Origin: Amycolatopsis mongoliensis
Lineage (GTDB): Bacteria > Actinomycetota > Actinomycetes > Mycobacteriales > Pseudonocardiaceae
Assembly: GCF_030285665.1 (NCBI RefSeq)
Contig: NZ_CP127295.1
Location: 10,044,001 to 10,108,000 of the forward strand
Length of the DNA stretch: 64,000 bases
Direction of reading: 5' to 3'
The notes below the pieces were generated by a model. It had not been told where the DNA came from. It did not search any database and saw only the letters and a list, made by a program, of their open reading frames with translations. The translations under genes and the position numbers were made by a program. This document shows positions 27,524-37,705 of the stretch, in pieces (position 1 is the stretch's first letter; every line of letters begins with the position of its first letter).

Positions 27524-28606
27524 TCAGCCGCCGAAACCGAGCTGCTCGCTGTAGAACAGGCCGAGCCCGAACATGCAGCAGATCGCCGAGAGCAGCCAGA
27601 ACCGGATGATCACCGTGGTTTCGGCCCACCCGGCGAGCTCGAAGTGGTGGTGGAACGGTGCCATCCGGAAGAGCCTTCGCCGCGTCGTCCGGAACACCGC
27701 GATCTGCGCGACCACCGAGATCATCTCGACCATGAACAGGCCGCCGATGACGATGGCGAGCAGCTCGGTGCGGGTGGTCATGGACAGCCCGGCGACCAGG
27801 CCGCCGAGGGCCAGCGAGCCGGTGTCGCCCATGAAGATCTTCGCCGGGGCCGCGTTCCACCAGAGGAACCCGACGCAGGCGCCGGTGGCCGCGGCGGCGA
27901 CCACCGCCAGGTCGAGCGGGTCGCGGACGTCGTAGCACGCGGGCGCCGGGCCGTTGGCGCAGTTCAGCCGCTCCTGCCAGAACGCGATCACGACGTAGGT
28001 CGCCAGCACCATCGCCGCCGAGCCGCCCGCCAGGCCGTCGAGGCCGTCGGTGAAGTTCACCGCGTTCGACCAGCCGGAGATCACGATGTAGCAGAAGATC
28101 ACGAAGAACACCGCGGGGAAGGTGATCAGCGCGAGGTCGCGGACGTAGGAGAGGCTCTCCGACGCCGGCGTGATGCCGCGGGCGTCCGCGAAGTTCAGTG
28201 CCAGGACCGCGAACGCGACGGTGACCACCAGCTGGCCGACCAGCTTCGCGGTCTTGTTCAGCCCCAGGTTGCGCTGCTTGCGGATCTTGATGAAGTCGTC
28301 GAGGAACCCGACGATCCCGAGGCCCACCGCGAGCATCAGCACGAGCAGCCCGGAGGCCGTCGGCGCGCCGCTGCGGGAGTTGAACATCCAGTTGATCAAG
28401 TGCGCGGCGAAGTACCCGACGACCATCGCGATGATGATCGCGACGCCACCCATCGTCGGCGTACCGCGCTTGGACTTGTGTCCCTGCGGGCCTTCCTCAC
28501 GGATCTCCTGGCCGAAGCCCTGCCGGGAGAACACCCGGATGAGGTAGGGCGTGAGCAGGATGGAGATCAGCAGGCCCGCCGCGGCCGCGATCAGGATGCT
28601 GATCAC
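27524..28606 (-). CDS. mraY: Phospho-MurNAc-pentapeptide transferase MraY
   Basis: Integral membrane enzyme forming lipid I from UDP-MurNAc-pentapeptide and polyprenyl phosphate. 360 residues, about ten helices. Catalytic and signature segments: [31 protein letters not shown] and [18 protein letters not shown] start overlaps the murF stop (GTGA). Confidence 0.97.
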   Translation of the reverse strand: MISILIAAAAGLLISILLTPYLIRVFSRQGFGQEIREEGPQGHKSKRGTPTMGGVAIIIAMVVGYFAAHLINWMFNSRSGAPTASGLLVLMLAVGLGIVGFLDDFIKIRKQRNLGLNKTAKLVGQLVVTVAFAVLALNFADARGITPASESLSYVRDLALITFPAVFFVIFCYIVISGWSNAVNFTDGLDGLAGGSAAMVLATYVVIAFWQERLNCANGPAPACYDVRDPLDLAVVAAAATGACVGFLWWNAAPAKIFMGDTGSLALGGLVAGLSMTTRTELLAIVIGGLFMVEMISVVAQIAVFRTTRRRLFRMAPFHHHFELAGWAETTVIIRFWLLSAICCMFGLGLFYSEQLGFGG

Positions 28607-30111
28607 GCGTCACCACCGTTCGAGCGTTCCGTGGAGCTTTCTGGGGAGGTTTCCCGGGGTTCGAGCAGAGCTTCGGCAACCCGCCAGAGGCCGGCGGCCT
28701 TGGAGGCCTTGACCAGCACCACGTCCCCGGGACGGAGCTGATCATGCAGCACGGCGATCGCGGCCTCGACGTCGGGTACCAGAGTCGATTCCTCGCCCCA
28801 GGAGCCCTCCTGGAACGCGCCCTGGTGCATGGCCGCCGCCTCGGGACCGATCACGACGAGCTTGGCGATGTTGAGCCGGACGACCAGGCGGCCGATCTCG
28901 TCGTGGGCGGTGACCGCGTCCGCGCCGAGCTCGCCCATCACGCCGAGCACCGCCCAGGACCGGCGGCCGCTCTCCCGCGTCATCGCCGCGAGGGCCTTCA
29001 GGCCGGCCCGCATCGACTCGGGGTTGGCGTTGAAGGAGTCGTTGAGGATCGTGACGCCGTCGGGCCGCGTGACGACCTCCATGCGCCGCGCCGAACGCCG
29101 CTCGAGCCCGGACAGGCGCGTGGCGATCTCGTCCGGCGTCGCGCCCAGCTCCAGCGCGACCGCCGCGGCGGACAGCGCGTTGCCGACGTGGTGCTCGCCG
29201 TGCAGCGGCAGCTTCACGTCGGCCTCGCCGGCCGGGGTGATCAGCCGGAAGGAGGCGCGGGCCTCGTCGTCGAGGGTGATGTTCTCCGCGCGGATCTGCG
29301 CCGACGGGGTTTCGCCGACGTAGACCACCCGGGCCTTCGTCCGGCTCGCCATGGCGGCGACCAGCGGGTCGTCCAGGTTGAGCACCGCGACGCCGTCCTC
29401 GGGCAGCGCCTCGACCAGCTCGCCCTTGGTCTTCGCGATGCCCTCGCGCGAGCCGAACTCGCCGACGTGCGCGGTCCCGACGTTGAGCACCACGCCGATC
29501 TTCGGCGGGGCGATCTCGGCGAGGTGGGCGATGTGCCCCGGCCCGCGCGCGGACAGCTCCAGCACCAGGTGCCGGGTCTGCGCGTCGGCCCGCAGCGCCG
29601 TCCAGGGGTGGCCCAGCTCGTTGTTGAACGACCCGGGCGGCGCGACCGTCGGGCCGAGCGGCTCCAGCAGCTGGGCGATGACGTCCTTGGTCGACGTCTT
29701 GCCGGAGGAGCCGGTGACGCCGACGACGGTCAGGTTCCCTTCGGCCAGGCGCTGCACTACGAACCGGGCGAGCTTGGCGAGCGCGGCCAGCACCGCGGCG
29801 CCGGAGCCGTCCTTGTCGCCGGTCAGCGCGACCGACCGCTCGTGGGCCTCGCCCGGCGCCGGTGGCGGGACGACGATGGCGGGCGCGTCGACCTCGCGGG
29901 CGGCCAGCACGGCCACGGCGCCGGCTTCGACGGCCTGCGCGGCGAAGTCGTGGCCGTCGACCTTCTCCCCCGGCAGGGCGACGAACAGGCCGCCGGGCGT
30001 GAGCTTCCGGGTGTCGAACTCCACGCTGCCGGTCACCTGGGCGCCCGGGTCGGCGCGGTGCAGCCGGCCGCCGACGACGTCGGCGATCTCGGCCAGGCTG
30101 AGCACGATCAC
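28603..30111 (-). CDS. murF: UDP-MurNAc-tripeptide:D-Ala-D-Ala ligase MurF
   Basis: Adds D-Ala-D-Ala to complete the pentapeptide. 502 residues from a GTG overlapping the murE stop (GTGA); a second GTG two codons later is possible. P-loop [16 protein letters not shown] (about 110), [24 protein letters not shown] and [11 protein letters not shown] are family motifs. Confidence 0.96.
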   Translation of the reverse strand: MIVLSLAEIADVVGGRLHRADPGAQVTGSVEFDTRKLTPGGLFVALPGEKVDGHDFAAQAVEAGAVAVLAAREVDAPAIVVPPPAPGEAHERSVALTGDKDGSGAAVLAALAKLARFVVQRLAEGNLTVVGVTGSSGKTSTKDVIAQLLEPLGPTVAPPGSFNNELGHPWTALRADAQTRHLVLELSARGPGHIAHLAEIAPPKIGVVLNVGTAHVGEFGSREGIAKTKGELVEALPEDGVAVLNLDDPLVAAMASRTKARVVYVGETPSAQIRAENITLDDEARASFRLITPAGEADVKLPLHGEHHVGNALSAAAVALELGATPDEIATRLSGLERRSARRMEVVTRPDGVTILNDSFNANPESMRAGLKALAAMTRESGRRSWAVLGVMGELGADAVTAHDEIGRLVVRLNIAKLVVIGPEAAAMHQGAFQEGSWGEESTLVPDVEAAIAVLHDQLRPGDVVLVKASKAAGLWRVAEALLEPRETSPESSTERSNGGDA

Positions 30112-31694
30112 ACACTCACCTCGAGTTTGTTGCGGATGGCCGCGGCCAGCTCGTCGCGGTCGGAGAACGGGTGCACGACACCGCCGGCCTCCTGGCCGGA
30201 CTCGTGCCCCTTGCCGGCGAGGAAGACGATGTCGCCCGGCCCGGCGAGCTCCACCGCGTGCGCGATGGCCTCGCGGCGGTCGCCGATTTCGACGACCTCG
30301 CCGCCCTCGGCGGGCCCGACGGAGCGGGCGCCGGCGAGCATCGCGGCGCGGATCGCCGCGGGGTCTTCGGAGCGCGGGTTGTCGTCGGTGACGATCAGGA
30401 CGTCGCTGCGGCGGGCCGCCGCCTCGCCCATCATCGGGCGCTTGGCGGTGTCGCGGTCGCCACCGCAGCCGAGCACGGTGATGATCCGGCCCTCGGCGCG
30501 GGCCCGCAGCGCGTCCAGGCCCTGGGCGACCGCGGCCGGCTTGTGGGCGTAGTCGACGACGGCGGTGAACTCCTGGCCGACGTGGACCCGCTCCATCCGG
30601 CCCGGCACCTGCACCTGGGCGAGCCCGGTGACGATGTGGTCCAGGCTCACCCCGGCGGTGCTCAGGATCGCGGCGGCGAGCACGGCGTTGGCGACGTTGA
30701 ACTCGCCGGGCAGCGGGATCCGGGCGGGTGCGCTGACGCCGTCCGGGCCGTGCAGGGTGAACGTCTGCTCGCCGTGCGGGGTGGCCTGCAGGTCGGTGGC
30801 CTTCCACGCCGCGTCGGTGCCCGGATCCGTGGTCACCGTGACCGTTTGCGGCGTGAGCAGCGCCTGGCCCCAGGCGCTGTCGACCACGACGACCTCGGTG
30901 GTCGAGCGGCCGTCGAACAGCAGCGACTTCGCCGCGAAGTACTCCTGCATGTCCTTGTGGAAGTCCAGGTGGTCCTGGGAAAGGTTCGTGAAGGCGCCGA
31001 CCGCGAACCGCGTGCCGTTGGCGCGGCCCAGCGCGAGCGCGTGGCTGGAGACCTCCATCGGCACGTGCGTGACGCCGCGCTCCAGCATCACCGCGAGCAG
31101 CGCCTGCAGGTCCGGCGCCTCCGGCGTGGTGAAGCCGCTGACCAGGCGTTCGCCGGCGATCCGGGTCTCGACGGTGCCGATCAGGCCGGTGGTCAGGCCG
31201 GCGGCCTGCAGGCCGGCGTCGACCAGGTACGACGTGGTGGTCTTGCCCGAGGTCCCGGTGACGCCGAGCACGGCCAGCCGCAGCGACGGCTCGCCGTAGA
31301 TCCACGCGGCGATCTCGCCGAGCGCGGCACGCGGGTCGGCGTGCACGAGGATCGGGACGCCGGCGTCGCGCAGCGCGGGGCGCTCGGCCCCGTCGGCGTC
31401 GGTGAGGACCGCGACGGCACCGGCGGCGATCGCCTGGTCGCTGAAGTCGGCACCGTGCGCGCGGGCGCCCGGGAGGGCGGCGAAGAGGTCGCCGGGGAGC
31501 ACGTGCTGCGCCCGCAGCGTCGTGCCGGTGACGGTGAGCTCGGCCGCGTCGGGCGAGTCGGCGATCAGGCGGGCGTCCGCCCTGGCGAGAAGGGTCGCCA
31601 GCGGGACCGGGTCGATGCGCGCCGGGCGCGGCGGCGCGGGGACCGCTTTCACCGGGCTTTCCGGCACCTGGGAACTGGACGAGGACACGGACAC
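30108..31694 (-). CDS. murE: UDP-MurNAc-dipeptide:meso-diaminopimelate ligase MurE
   Basis: Adds the third residue of the stem peptide. 528 residues. P-loop VLGVTGTSGKTTTSYLV and MEVSSHALALGR are present. The DNPR motif (VTDDNPRSEDPAAI) specifies meso-diaminopimelate rather than lysine. The start is placed at GTG 31694; a GTG two codons downstream and a TTG two codons upstream are alternatives. A family A hairpin lies between pbpB and murE. Confidence 0.95.
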   Translation of the reverse strand: MSVSSSSSQVPESPVKAVPAPPRPARIDPVPLATLLARADARLIADSPDAAELTVTGTTLRAQHVLPGDLFAALPGARAHGADFSDQAIAAGAVAVLTDADGAERPALRDAGVPILVHADPRAALGEIAAWIYGEPSLRLAVLGVTGTSGKTTTSYLVDAGLQAAGLTTGLIGTVETRIAGERLVSGFTTPEAPDLQALLAVMLERGVTHVPMEVSSHALALGRANGTRFAVGAFTNLSQDHLDFHKDMQEYFAAKSLLFDGRSTTEVVVVDSAWGQALLTPQTVTVTTDPGTDAAWKATDLQATPHGEQTFTLHGPDGVSAPARIPLPGEFNVANAVLAAAILSTAGVSLDHIVTGLAQVQVPGRMERVHVGQEFTAVVDYAHKPAAVAQGLDALRARAEGRIITVLGCGGDRDTAKRPMMGEAAARRSDVLIVTDDNPRSEDPAAIRAAMLAGARSVGPAEGGEVVEIGDRREAIAHAVELAGPGDIVFLAGKGHESGQEAGGVVHPFSDRDELAAAIRNKLEVSV

Positions 31695-31853
31695 GGCCAA
31701 GAGGCTACCGGCGGGCGTTCCGGGGGCCCGCACGCGGTACGGCGATTGCGCGCGGCCACGGCACATGTGCTAAACGCGGCCGCGGACCCCGTTGCCCCGC
31801 AACACTTTCCCGCGCGGGTACGGCCGATGTGGACGATGGGCGGGCCGAAAGCC

Positions 31854-31900
31854 GTGAAGGCCTCCTTACCGGCTGCTTGAGCCGGTAAGGAGGCCTTCAC
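31854..31900. terminator. Hairpin repeat (family A) between pbpB and murE
   Basis: A perfect 20-bp stem (left arm GTGAAGGCCTCCTTACCGGC, 31854-31873; right arm 31881-31900) with a 7-base loop lies 9 bases past the pbpB stop codon. Same family as 9380-9426. The rest of the 215-bp pbpB-murE gap shows nothing coding. Confidence 0.85.
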
Positions 31901-31909
31901 GGATCGTGC

Positions 31910-33835
31910 TCACTGCACGATGAGCGGAACCTCCGGCGACGGGCCGTCCGACAGCGGGATCTGGAACCGCTGCGTCAGGTACGACGCGATGCTGTGGAAC
32001 AGCGGCGCGGCGGAGTGCCCCACCGGCAGCGTGGTGTCGGGCGCGTCCAGCCGGATCCCGACGACGAACCGGGGGTGGTCGGCGGGCAGGATGCCGGCGA
32101 AGGTGATGTTGTAGAGGTGGTCGCTGTAGGCCCTCGTCCGCGGGTCGACCTGCTGGCCGGTGCCCGTCTTGCCGGAGATCTGGTAGCCCTCGACCGCCGC
32201 CGTCGGCGCGGTGCCCTTCTGCAGGCCCTTGCCGTTCTGCGCGACCGCGCGCATCATGTCGCGCACCGTCTTCGCCGTCTGCGGGCTGACCACCTGGACC
32301 TGCTTCGGTGCCGGCTCCGGCACGGTCGTCCCGTCCGGGTTCACCTTCGCCTTGACGATCCGGGGTTCGACGCGCAGGCCGTCGTTCGCGATCGCCTGGT
32401 ACATCCCGGCCATCTGCAGCACGGTCATCGACAGGCCCTGCCCGATCGGCAGGTTGCCGAAGGTGGTCGCCGACCACTGGCTGCGCGCCGGCACGACCCC
32501 CGCGCTCTCGCCGGGCAGGCCGACGCCGGTGCGCTGGCCGAGGCCGAACTTCTTGAGCAGGTCGGCGTAGCGCTCCTCGCCGATCTTCTGCGCCAGCAGC
32601 AGCGTGCCGATGTTGGACGACTTGGCGAAGATCCCGGCGGTGGTGAACGTCTGCGTGCCGTGCGTCCAGGCGTCGTGCACGGTCTTGTCGGCCACCTGCA
32701 GCGCGCCGGGCACCTGGATCGTCGACTCGGGGGTCGCGACGCCGTAGTCGATGGCGCCGGTGGCGGTGACGACCTTGTTGACCGACCCGGGCTCGAACGG
32801 CGTGGTGACCGCGCGGTCGTTCATCGCTTCGGCGTCGGCGAAGGTCGACGGGTCGTTGGGGTCGAACGTCTTGTCGTTGGCCAGCGCGTAGACCTCGCCG
32901 GTCTTGGCGTCCAGGACGACCGCCTGCCCGCCCTTGGCGTGCGACTGCTGGACGTAGTCCGACAGCTGCCGCTGCACCTCGTACTGCAGGTCGGAGTCGA
33001 TCGTCAGCTCGAGGTCCGACCCCGGCACGGCGGCCTGCAGGTCGCGTTCGGTGCCCGGGATGACGACGTTGTCGCTGCCGTTCTTCGTGTTGACCAGCAT
33101 CCGGCCCGGCGTGCCCGCGAGGTCGTTGTCACGGGACTGCTCCAGCCCCACCAGGCCGTGCAGGTTGTGCTTGGAGACGTCCTTGTCGTCGGTGCGCCAG
33201 TTGGCGACCCCGACGATGTTCGCCGCCAGGTTGTCGCCCGGGTACTCCCGCAGCGCGCGCTTCTCGATTTCGACCCACGCGAAGTGCTTCTGGATGTCGG
33301 CGGCGACCGAGGGCTCGACGTTGTGCTCGAGGTAGGTGAAGGACGCCTGCTTGTGGAACAGGTCGAGCAGCTGCTGCTCGGTCAGCTGGCTCGGGACCTT
33401 GGCCGCGATGTACTTCGCGGCCGCGGCGGTCTCGCTGTCGAACGTCTTCTTCGTGCCGGGGTTCTTGGCGGCGAAGTCGTCCATGTTCTTGCGGAACGCC
33501 TTGAGGTTCACCGACAGCGAGCGCACCTCGACGCTGAACGCGAGCTTGGCGCCGTTGCGGTCCACAATGGACCCGCGTTGGGCGGGGATGTCGATGGTCT
33601 GGGTGCGCTGCCGCTCGGCCGCGGCCGAGAGCGCCCCGGCCTCGAACCACTGCACCTGCACCAGTTTCACGCCCGCGACGAGCAGGATGGCGACCAGGAT
33701 CAGGCGCACGGCGGAGAACCGGCCCCGGTGGCCGCCGTTGCCCCGCCTCGCGGCCGCGCTGCGCGTCCCGGCGGCGTAGGTCCGCCGCGCGCTGCCGGTG
33801 GTGCGCGCGCGGGCCTGTCCCCGGCTCGAAGCCAT
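31910..33835 (-). CDS. pbpB: Septal transpeptidase PbpB (FtsI, class B PBP)
   Basis: Cross-links septal peptidoglycan together with FtsW. 641 residues. A basic cytoplasmic N-terminus and one membrane helix (about 45-63) are followed by a dimerisation domain beginning RGSIVDRNGAKLAFS. The transpeptidase has SxxK as EPGSVNKV, SxN as KSSNIGT and KTG as SGKTGTGQ. The ATG at 33835 overlaps the ftsL stop (TGATG); a GTG one codon earlier is possible. Confidence 0.96.
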   Translation of the reverse strand: MASSRGQARARTTGSARRTYAAGTRSAAARRGNGGHRGRFSAVRLILVAILLVAGVKLVQVQWFEAGALSAAAERQRTQTIDIPAQRGSIVDRNGAKLAFSVEVRSLSVNLKAFRKNMDDFAAKNPGTKKTFDSETAAAAKYIAAKVPSQLTEQQLLDLFHKQASFTYLEHNVEPSVAADIQKHFAWVEIEKRALREYPGDNLAANIVGVANWRTDDKDVSKHNLHGLVGLEQSRDNDLAGTPGRMLVNTKNGSDNVVIPGTERDLQAAVPGSDLELTIDSDLQYEVQRQLSDYVQQSHAKGGQAVVLDAKTGEVYALANDKTFDPNDPSTFADAEAMNDRAVTTPFEPGSVNKVVTATGAIDYGVATPESTIQVPGALQVADKTVHDAWTHGTQTFTTAGIFAKSSNIGTLLLAQKIGEERYADLLKKFGLGQRTGVGLPGESAGVVPARSQWSATTFGNLPIGQGLSMTVLQMAGMYQAIANDGLRVEPRIVKAKVNPDGTTVPEPAPKQVQVVSPQTAKTVRDMMRAVAQNGKGLQKGTAPTAAVEGYQISGKTGTGQQVDPRTRAYSDHLYNITFAGILPADHPRFVVGIRLDAPDTTLPVGHSAAPLFHSIASYLTQRFQIPLSDGPSPEVPLIVQ

Positions 33836-34563
33836 CACTGGCCGCCCCCCGGCTGCGCCGGCGGCGCGGCCTGCTCGTCGGGCACGGCGGGCTGGTCGCC
33901 CTCGATCGGCGCACCCTGCTGCGACTGGGTGCCCGCGGCGGGCGCGGCGGGCGGCGCGACCGGCACCGCCGGGGTGTCCGCCTTGGCCTTCTTGGGCTCG
34001 CCGACGAGCGACGTCTTCCCGTCCGGGCCCACGACGATGCGCGCCGGGTCACCGCCCGGCACCATGCCCAGCTGCTGAGCCGCGGGCGCCAGTGACGCGG
34101 GCGACTCGGCCTTGGCGACGTCGCGCTGCAGCTGTTCCTTCGTCTCGGCCAGGGTCGCGTTGGTCGTGCGCAGCTGCTCGAGCCGGTAGGAGTCGGCGAT
34201 CGCCTGCGTGGTCAGCCACAGCGTGGTCGCCACGCCGGCGGCCAGCAGCGCCATCATCAGCAGCACGAACGACGCGCGCGACTTCGGCAGCCGCAGCTTG
34301 AGCCGGACCTTGGGCGCGCCCGGCTCGGCGGTCTTCGGCGCGGGCCGCGGCTCGCGCTCCTTGAGCAGGTCGGCGCGCTGGGCGCGGCGGGCGTAGGCGC
34401 GCTCGGCCGCGGACGTGCGGCCCCGCGACGCGCGGCGCGGCGCGACCTTGCCCGGTTCGAGGGTCTGCGGGTCCGGCTCGGCGGTCGTCGAGGTGCGGGC
34501 GGCCTCGCTGCGGCCCCGCGTCGCCGGCGCGTTCCGGCGGCGGGACTTCGTGGGAGCGGTCAT
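33835..34563 (-). CDS. ftsL: FtsL-like division membrane protein
   Basis: 242 residues. A long basic cytoplasmic N-terminus (about 1-100) is followed by one membrane helix (about 108-130, [19 protein letters not shown]), a short coiled coil ([25 protein letters not shown]) and a Pro/Ala/Gln-rich tail. Identity rests mainly on this architecture and on its place between rsmH and pbpB, since FtsL is poorly conserved. ATG overlaps the rsmH stop (ATGA). Confidence 0.85.
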   Translation of the reverse strand: MTAPTKSRRRNAPATRGRSEAARTSTTAEPDPQTLEPGKVAPRRASRGRTSAAERAYARRAQRADLLKEREPRPAPKTAEPGAPKVRLKLRLPKSRASFVLLMMALLAAGVATTLWLTTQAIADSYRLEQLRTTNATLAETKEQLQRDVAKAESPASLAPAAQQLGMVPGGDPARIVVGPDGKTSLVGEPKKAKADTPAVPVAPPAAPAAGTQSQQGAPIEGDQPAVPDEQAAPPAQPGGGQ

Positions 34564-35513
34564 CGCGGCTCTCCGATCCTCTCTGCGGCCCGCAGTCGCA
34601 CCGAAGCGGCGCGCGGGTTTCGTTCGATCTCCTCTTCGCCGGCCTTTTCGGCCCCCCGGGTCAGGAGCTTCAGCTCCGGCCCGTGTCCCGGCAGCTCGAC
34701 CGGAAGCCCCTCCGGGGTACGGGACTTCGCGAGCTCGGCCAGCGCCTGCTTGACCAGCCGGTCTTCCAGGGACTGGTACGACTCGACGACGATCCGCCCG
34801 CCCACGGCGAGCGCGCCCAGCGCGGCGGGCATGGCCCGGCGGAGCACCTCCAGCTCGCCGTTGACCTCGATCCGCAGCGCCTGGAACGTGCGCTTGGCCG
34901 GGTGCCCGCCCGTCCGCCTGCTGGCCGCCGGAACGGCGTCGTAGAGCAGCTCGACCAGGCGCCCGCTCATCGTGAACGGCTCCTGTTCGCGGGCCTTCAC
35001 GACGGCCTTGACGATCCGCTGCGCGAACCGTTCCTCGCCGTAGTCCCGCAGGATCCGGATCAGCTCGCCGGGCGCGTAGGTGTTGAGGACGTCGGCGGCG
35101 GTGAACCCGGTGGTCGGGTCCATCCGCATGTCGAGCGGCGCGTCCTTCGAGTAGGCGAAGCCTCGCTCGGCGCGGTCCAGCTGCATCGACGAGACGCCGA
35201 GGTCGAACAGGATGCCGTCGGCCTTGGCGATCTTCAGCCCGGCGAGCGCTTCGGGAAGCCCGTCGTAGACGGTGTGCACGAGGTGGACGCGGTCGCCGTG
35301 ACGGGCGAGGCGTTCGGCCGACTTCTCCAGCGCGGCCGGATCGCGGTCCAGCGCGACGAGGCGCAGCCGCGGGAACGCTTCGAGGAGGGCGTCGGAGTGC
35401 CCGCCGAGGCCGACGGTCGCGTCCACGAGGACGGCGTCGCGCTCGGCGAACACGGGAGTGAACAGCTCGATGATGCGATCGAGCAGCACCGGGACGTGCT
35501 CGGGTGCCGTCAT
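34560..35513 (-). CDS. rsmH: 16S rRNA m4C1402 methyltransferase RsmH (MraW)
   Basis: SAM-dependent methylation of C1402 in the ribosomal P site. 317 residues. The N-terminal [15 protein letters not shown] and SAM motif [19 protein letters not shown] are present, then [33 protein letters not shown], the family signature. Standard length; 213 bp after mraZ. Confidence 0.97.
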   Translation of the reverse strand: MTAPEHVPVLLDRIIELFTPVFAERDAVLVDATVGLGGHSDALLEAFPRLRLVALDRDPAALEKSAERLARHGDRVHLVHTVYDGLPEALAGLKIAKADGILFDLGVSSMQLDRAERGFAYSKDAPLDMRMDPTTGFTAADVLNTYAPGELIRILRDYGEERFAQRIVKAVVKAREQEPFTMSGRLVELLYDAVPAASRRTGGHPAKRTFQALRIEVNGELEVLRRAMPAALGALAVGGRIVVESYQSLEDRLVKQALAELAKSRTPEGLPVELPGHGPELKLLTRGAEKAGEEEIERNPRAASVRLRAAERIGEPR

Positions 35514-35726
35514 GTTCCCTCCCCCTTTCTCGCCTGGGCGGCTCGGGGGAAATATGGCGGATGCCGTCAGGTCCCTGTCCGCCCGCTGCCGACCTGGTAC
35601 CGGGGAAGGTGCACCAGGGCTGTTGAGCGGACAGAGGCCTCACGGCATCCGGGTGGGCGTTCCCCTCACCGCGCGGGCGGCGAACCTCTCGTCCCCCGAC
35701 GACGAAGGTGCACCGCGACCGCACGC

Positions 35727-36158
35727 CTAGAAGACGCCCGGCAGTACTTCCTCTCGAGCCTTCGCGTAGCTGTCTTCGTGTTCCTCCAGGTAGCCCTGCC
35801 ACGCTTGGGCGTCCCAGATCTCCAGCCTGGTGATCGCCCCGATCACCACGCACTCCTTGCTGAGCCCCGCGTAGCGGCGGAGCTCGGACGCGATGCTGAT
35901 GCGCCCCTGCCCGTCCGGGCGTTGTTCGTCCGTCCCGGCGAACAGGTAGCGCTGGTAGGCCCGAACCGCCTCGTTCGTGAACGGGGCCTCGGCGACCTTG
36001 CGCGCCATCTGCTCGAACTCGGCGCGGGGGAAGACGAAGAGGCAGTGGTCCTGCCCCTTGGTGAGCATCAGCCCGCCGGCCAAGGCGTCGCGGAACTTCG
36101 CGGGCAGCGCGAGCCGCCCCTTGTCGTCCAGCTTCGGGGTGTGGGTGCCGAGGAACAC
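35727..36158 (-). CDS. mraZ: Transcriptional regulator MraZ
   Basis: First gene of the dcw cluster. 143 residues with two SpoVT-AbrB-like halves: [23 protein letters not shown] and [16 protein letters not shown], each with the conserved DxKGR/QGRI turn. Family members form rings that bind repeated boxes at their own promoter. GTG at 36158 gives the usual N-terminus and has GGAGG nine bases upstream. The MraZ boxes are recognisable at 36224-36259. Confidence 0.95.
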   Translation of the reverse strand: MFLGTHTPKLDDKGRLALPAKFRDALAGGLMLTKGQDHCLFVFPRAEFEQMARKVAEAPFTNEAVRAYQRYLFAGTDEQRPDGQGRISIASELRRYAGLSKECVVIGAITRLEIWDAQAWQGYLEEHEDSYAKAREEVLPGVF

Positions 36159-36223
36159 GGCCTCCACCTCCCTACCGCCCTCGGTGGCGAACCACCTCGA
36201 ACGGCTACGGGGCTTCCCTTCCG

Positions 36224-36265
36224 CCCCACTGGCCACCACCGTACCCCACTTTTCACCACAGTCAA
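36224..36265 (-). promoter_or_regulatory. mra promoter with four 10-bp-phased MraZ boxes
   Basis: On the minus strand, GTGGTG, GTGGGG, GTGGTG, GTGGGG each begin a 10-base unit (complements of 36254-36259, 36244-36249, 36234-36239 and 36224-36229). This is the known style of MraZ operator. The same stretch contains TTGACT (36260-36265), 16 bases, TACGGT (36238-36243), so the boxes cover the spacer and -10. Confidence 0.75.
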
Positions 36266-36680
36266 CGCGACAAACGGACGGACCACTCCGTCGAGTGCTT
36301 TGTTTGCGCAGGTCAGCAGGGTGGGGGTCCGTGGGGGGTGCGGTGGGGCACGGTGGCCAAGATCCCCCGCGCCGGGGTCCGGAGCAACCTCAGCTGCACC
36401 CCATGCGTCCGCATAACGGCCGCGAGAACCCTCGCCACGCCCCGCGTGGGGGCCCGTGGGGAAGCGCGTGGGGGCGGGTGGGGACCCGCGGTGGTGCGAA
36501 GTGGGGGCCCGGCCGCGATGACAGGAATGAGTCATTCACTACGCCGGACGACAGGAATGAGTCATTCACGTCGTCCGCCGCTGACCCGCAGTTGTCCACA
36601 GGACCCCTGAAGCACTCCGAGTAGTCCACAGATCACGGAAAGCTCTCGCCTCGCCATCCCGGGTCGGTCACGATCGGCTC
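36266..36680. other. Non-coding stretch upstream of mraZ
   Basis: No convincing gene. It holds G-rich direct repeats of the GTGGGG type around 36310-36355 and 36445-36510, and the family D palindromes at 36521-36570. Several out-of-frame ORFs cross it but show no domain. Confidence 0.6.
36521..36570. repeat. Palindromic repeat pair (family D), 30-bp spacing
   Basis: Two identical copies of ACAGGAATGAGTCATTCAC start at 36521 and 36551. Each contains the 13-base near-palindrome GAATGAGTCATTC. The same element occurs twice more at 37641 and 37671, again 30 bp apart, on the other side of the nuclease-like gene. Confidence 0.85.
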
Positions 36681-37646
36681 GTGACGAGAACATCGTGGAC
36701 GCGCGACGCGGAGGCACTCTTCGCGGCCAGCAGGCGCGGCGTGATCACCGTGGCGCACCTCGAGGCCCTGGGCGTGCCCCAGGTGACCAGCTACCGCCGT
36801 TGCCTCCCCGGCGGACCTTGGCAGCGGCTCCTGCCGGGCGTCGTGCTGCTGCGCACCGGCGCCCCGACTCGGCGGCAGCTGGTCGAGGGCGCCCTCGTCT
36901 ACAGCGGCGACCAAGCGGTCGTCACCGGCCTGGAATCGTGCCGCCACCACGGCCTGAAGCGGGTGGCCGGCCCAGGCGAACCGATTCACCTGCTCCTCCC
37001 GGCCCATTTGAAGACCACCAGCAGCGGCTACGTCCTCATCGAGCGGACCAAGCGGATGCCCGAACCGGTCCGTTCGGACGGGCTGCCCCTGGCGCCGGCC
37101 GTCCGAGCGGTGCTGGACGAATGCCGGCGACTGCGCGAGCGCCCGCCGATCCGGGCGTTGCTAGCCGAGGCGGTACAACAGCTCGGCGTCGATCCGGGGG
37201 AGCTGAGTGCGGAGCTGGCGCAAGGCAGCCGGCGAGGGAGCGCGCTGCCACGGGATGTGCTCAAGGAGATCGCTCACGGCGCGCGGTCGGCCGCGGAGGC
37301 CGATGCCATGGCCTTGGTGCGCCGCACCGGCTTGCCGGAACCGGTGTGGAACTTCTCGATCCACGACGAGCGAGGCCGCCACATCGCCACCCCTGATGCC
37401 TGGTTCGACGAAGTCGCTCTGGCGTGGGAGATCGACTCCTACGAGTTCCACTTCGGACAACCCGGCTACGCGTCGACGCTCGCCCGCAACAATCGCTACG
37501 CCGCTGCCGGGATCGTCTTGGTGCAGACGCTGCCCAGCCGGTTGCGTACCGATCCGGCCGCAGTGATCGCCGACCTCGTCGCCGCGTACCGCTCCGCTGC
37601 TGCCCGCCCCCGCCCGCCGGTAGTCCTCGTCGGACGTAGTGAATGA
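36681..37646 (+). CDS. AbiEi-like winged helix plus DUF559/Vsr-like nuclease-fold protein
   Basis: 321 residues, GTG start. The N-terminal half has a winged-helix look as in AbiEi antitoxins: FAASRRGVITVAHLEALGV, YRRCLPGGPWQRLLPGVVLL, GLESCRHHGL. The C-terminal part resembles DUF559/Vsr endonuclease-like folds: IATPDAWFDEVALAWEIDSYEFHFG, then RNNRYAAAGIVLVQTLPSRL, with Asp and Glu at candidate PD-(D/E)xK positions. No AbiEii toxin partner is adjacent. It is a solitary gene between the dcw cluster and the ESX cassette, bracketed by family D repeats. Confidence 0.75.
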   Translation: MTRTSWTRDAEALFAASRRGVITVAHLEALGVPQVTSYRRCLPGGPWQRLLPGVVLLRTGAPTRRQLVEGALVYSGDQAVVTGLESCRHHGLKRVAGPGEPIHLLLPAHLKTTSSGYVLIERTKRMPEPVRSDGLPLAPAVRAVLDECRRLRERPPIRALLAEAVQQLGVDPGELSAELAQGSRRGSALPRDVLKEIAHGARSAAEADAMALVRRTGLPEPVWNFSIHDERGRHIATPDAWFDEVALAWEIDSYEFHFGQPGYASTLARNNRYAAAGIVLVQTLPSRLRTDPAAVIADLVAAYRSAAARPRPPVVLVGRSE

Positions 37647-37685
37647 CTCATTCATGTCGTCTGACGACATGAATGAGTCATTCAC
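37639..37685. repeat. Family D hairpin at the 3' end of the nuclease-like gene
   Basis: A perfect 21-bp stem (37639-37659 with 37665-37685) and 5-base loop. The TGA stop of the upstream gene (37644-37646) lies inside the left arm. It could terminate both convergent transcripts. Confidence 0.88.
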
Positions 37686-37705
37686 GTCGTCAGGACCCGG
37701 CGTGG

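Noticed and set aside
30171..31880. 569-codon plus-strand frame opposite murE
   Set aside because: Antisense shadow of murE; no domain, strongly biased composition.
36681..37646. Complete AbiE toxin-antitoxin pair
   Set aside because: No AbiEii-type nucleotidyltransferase lies on either side; only the winged-helix/nuclease-like protein is present.
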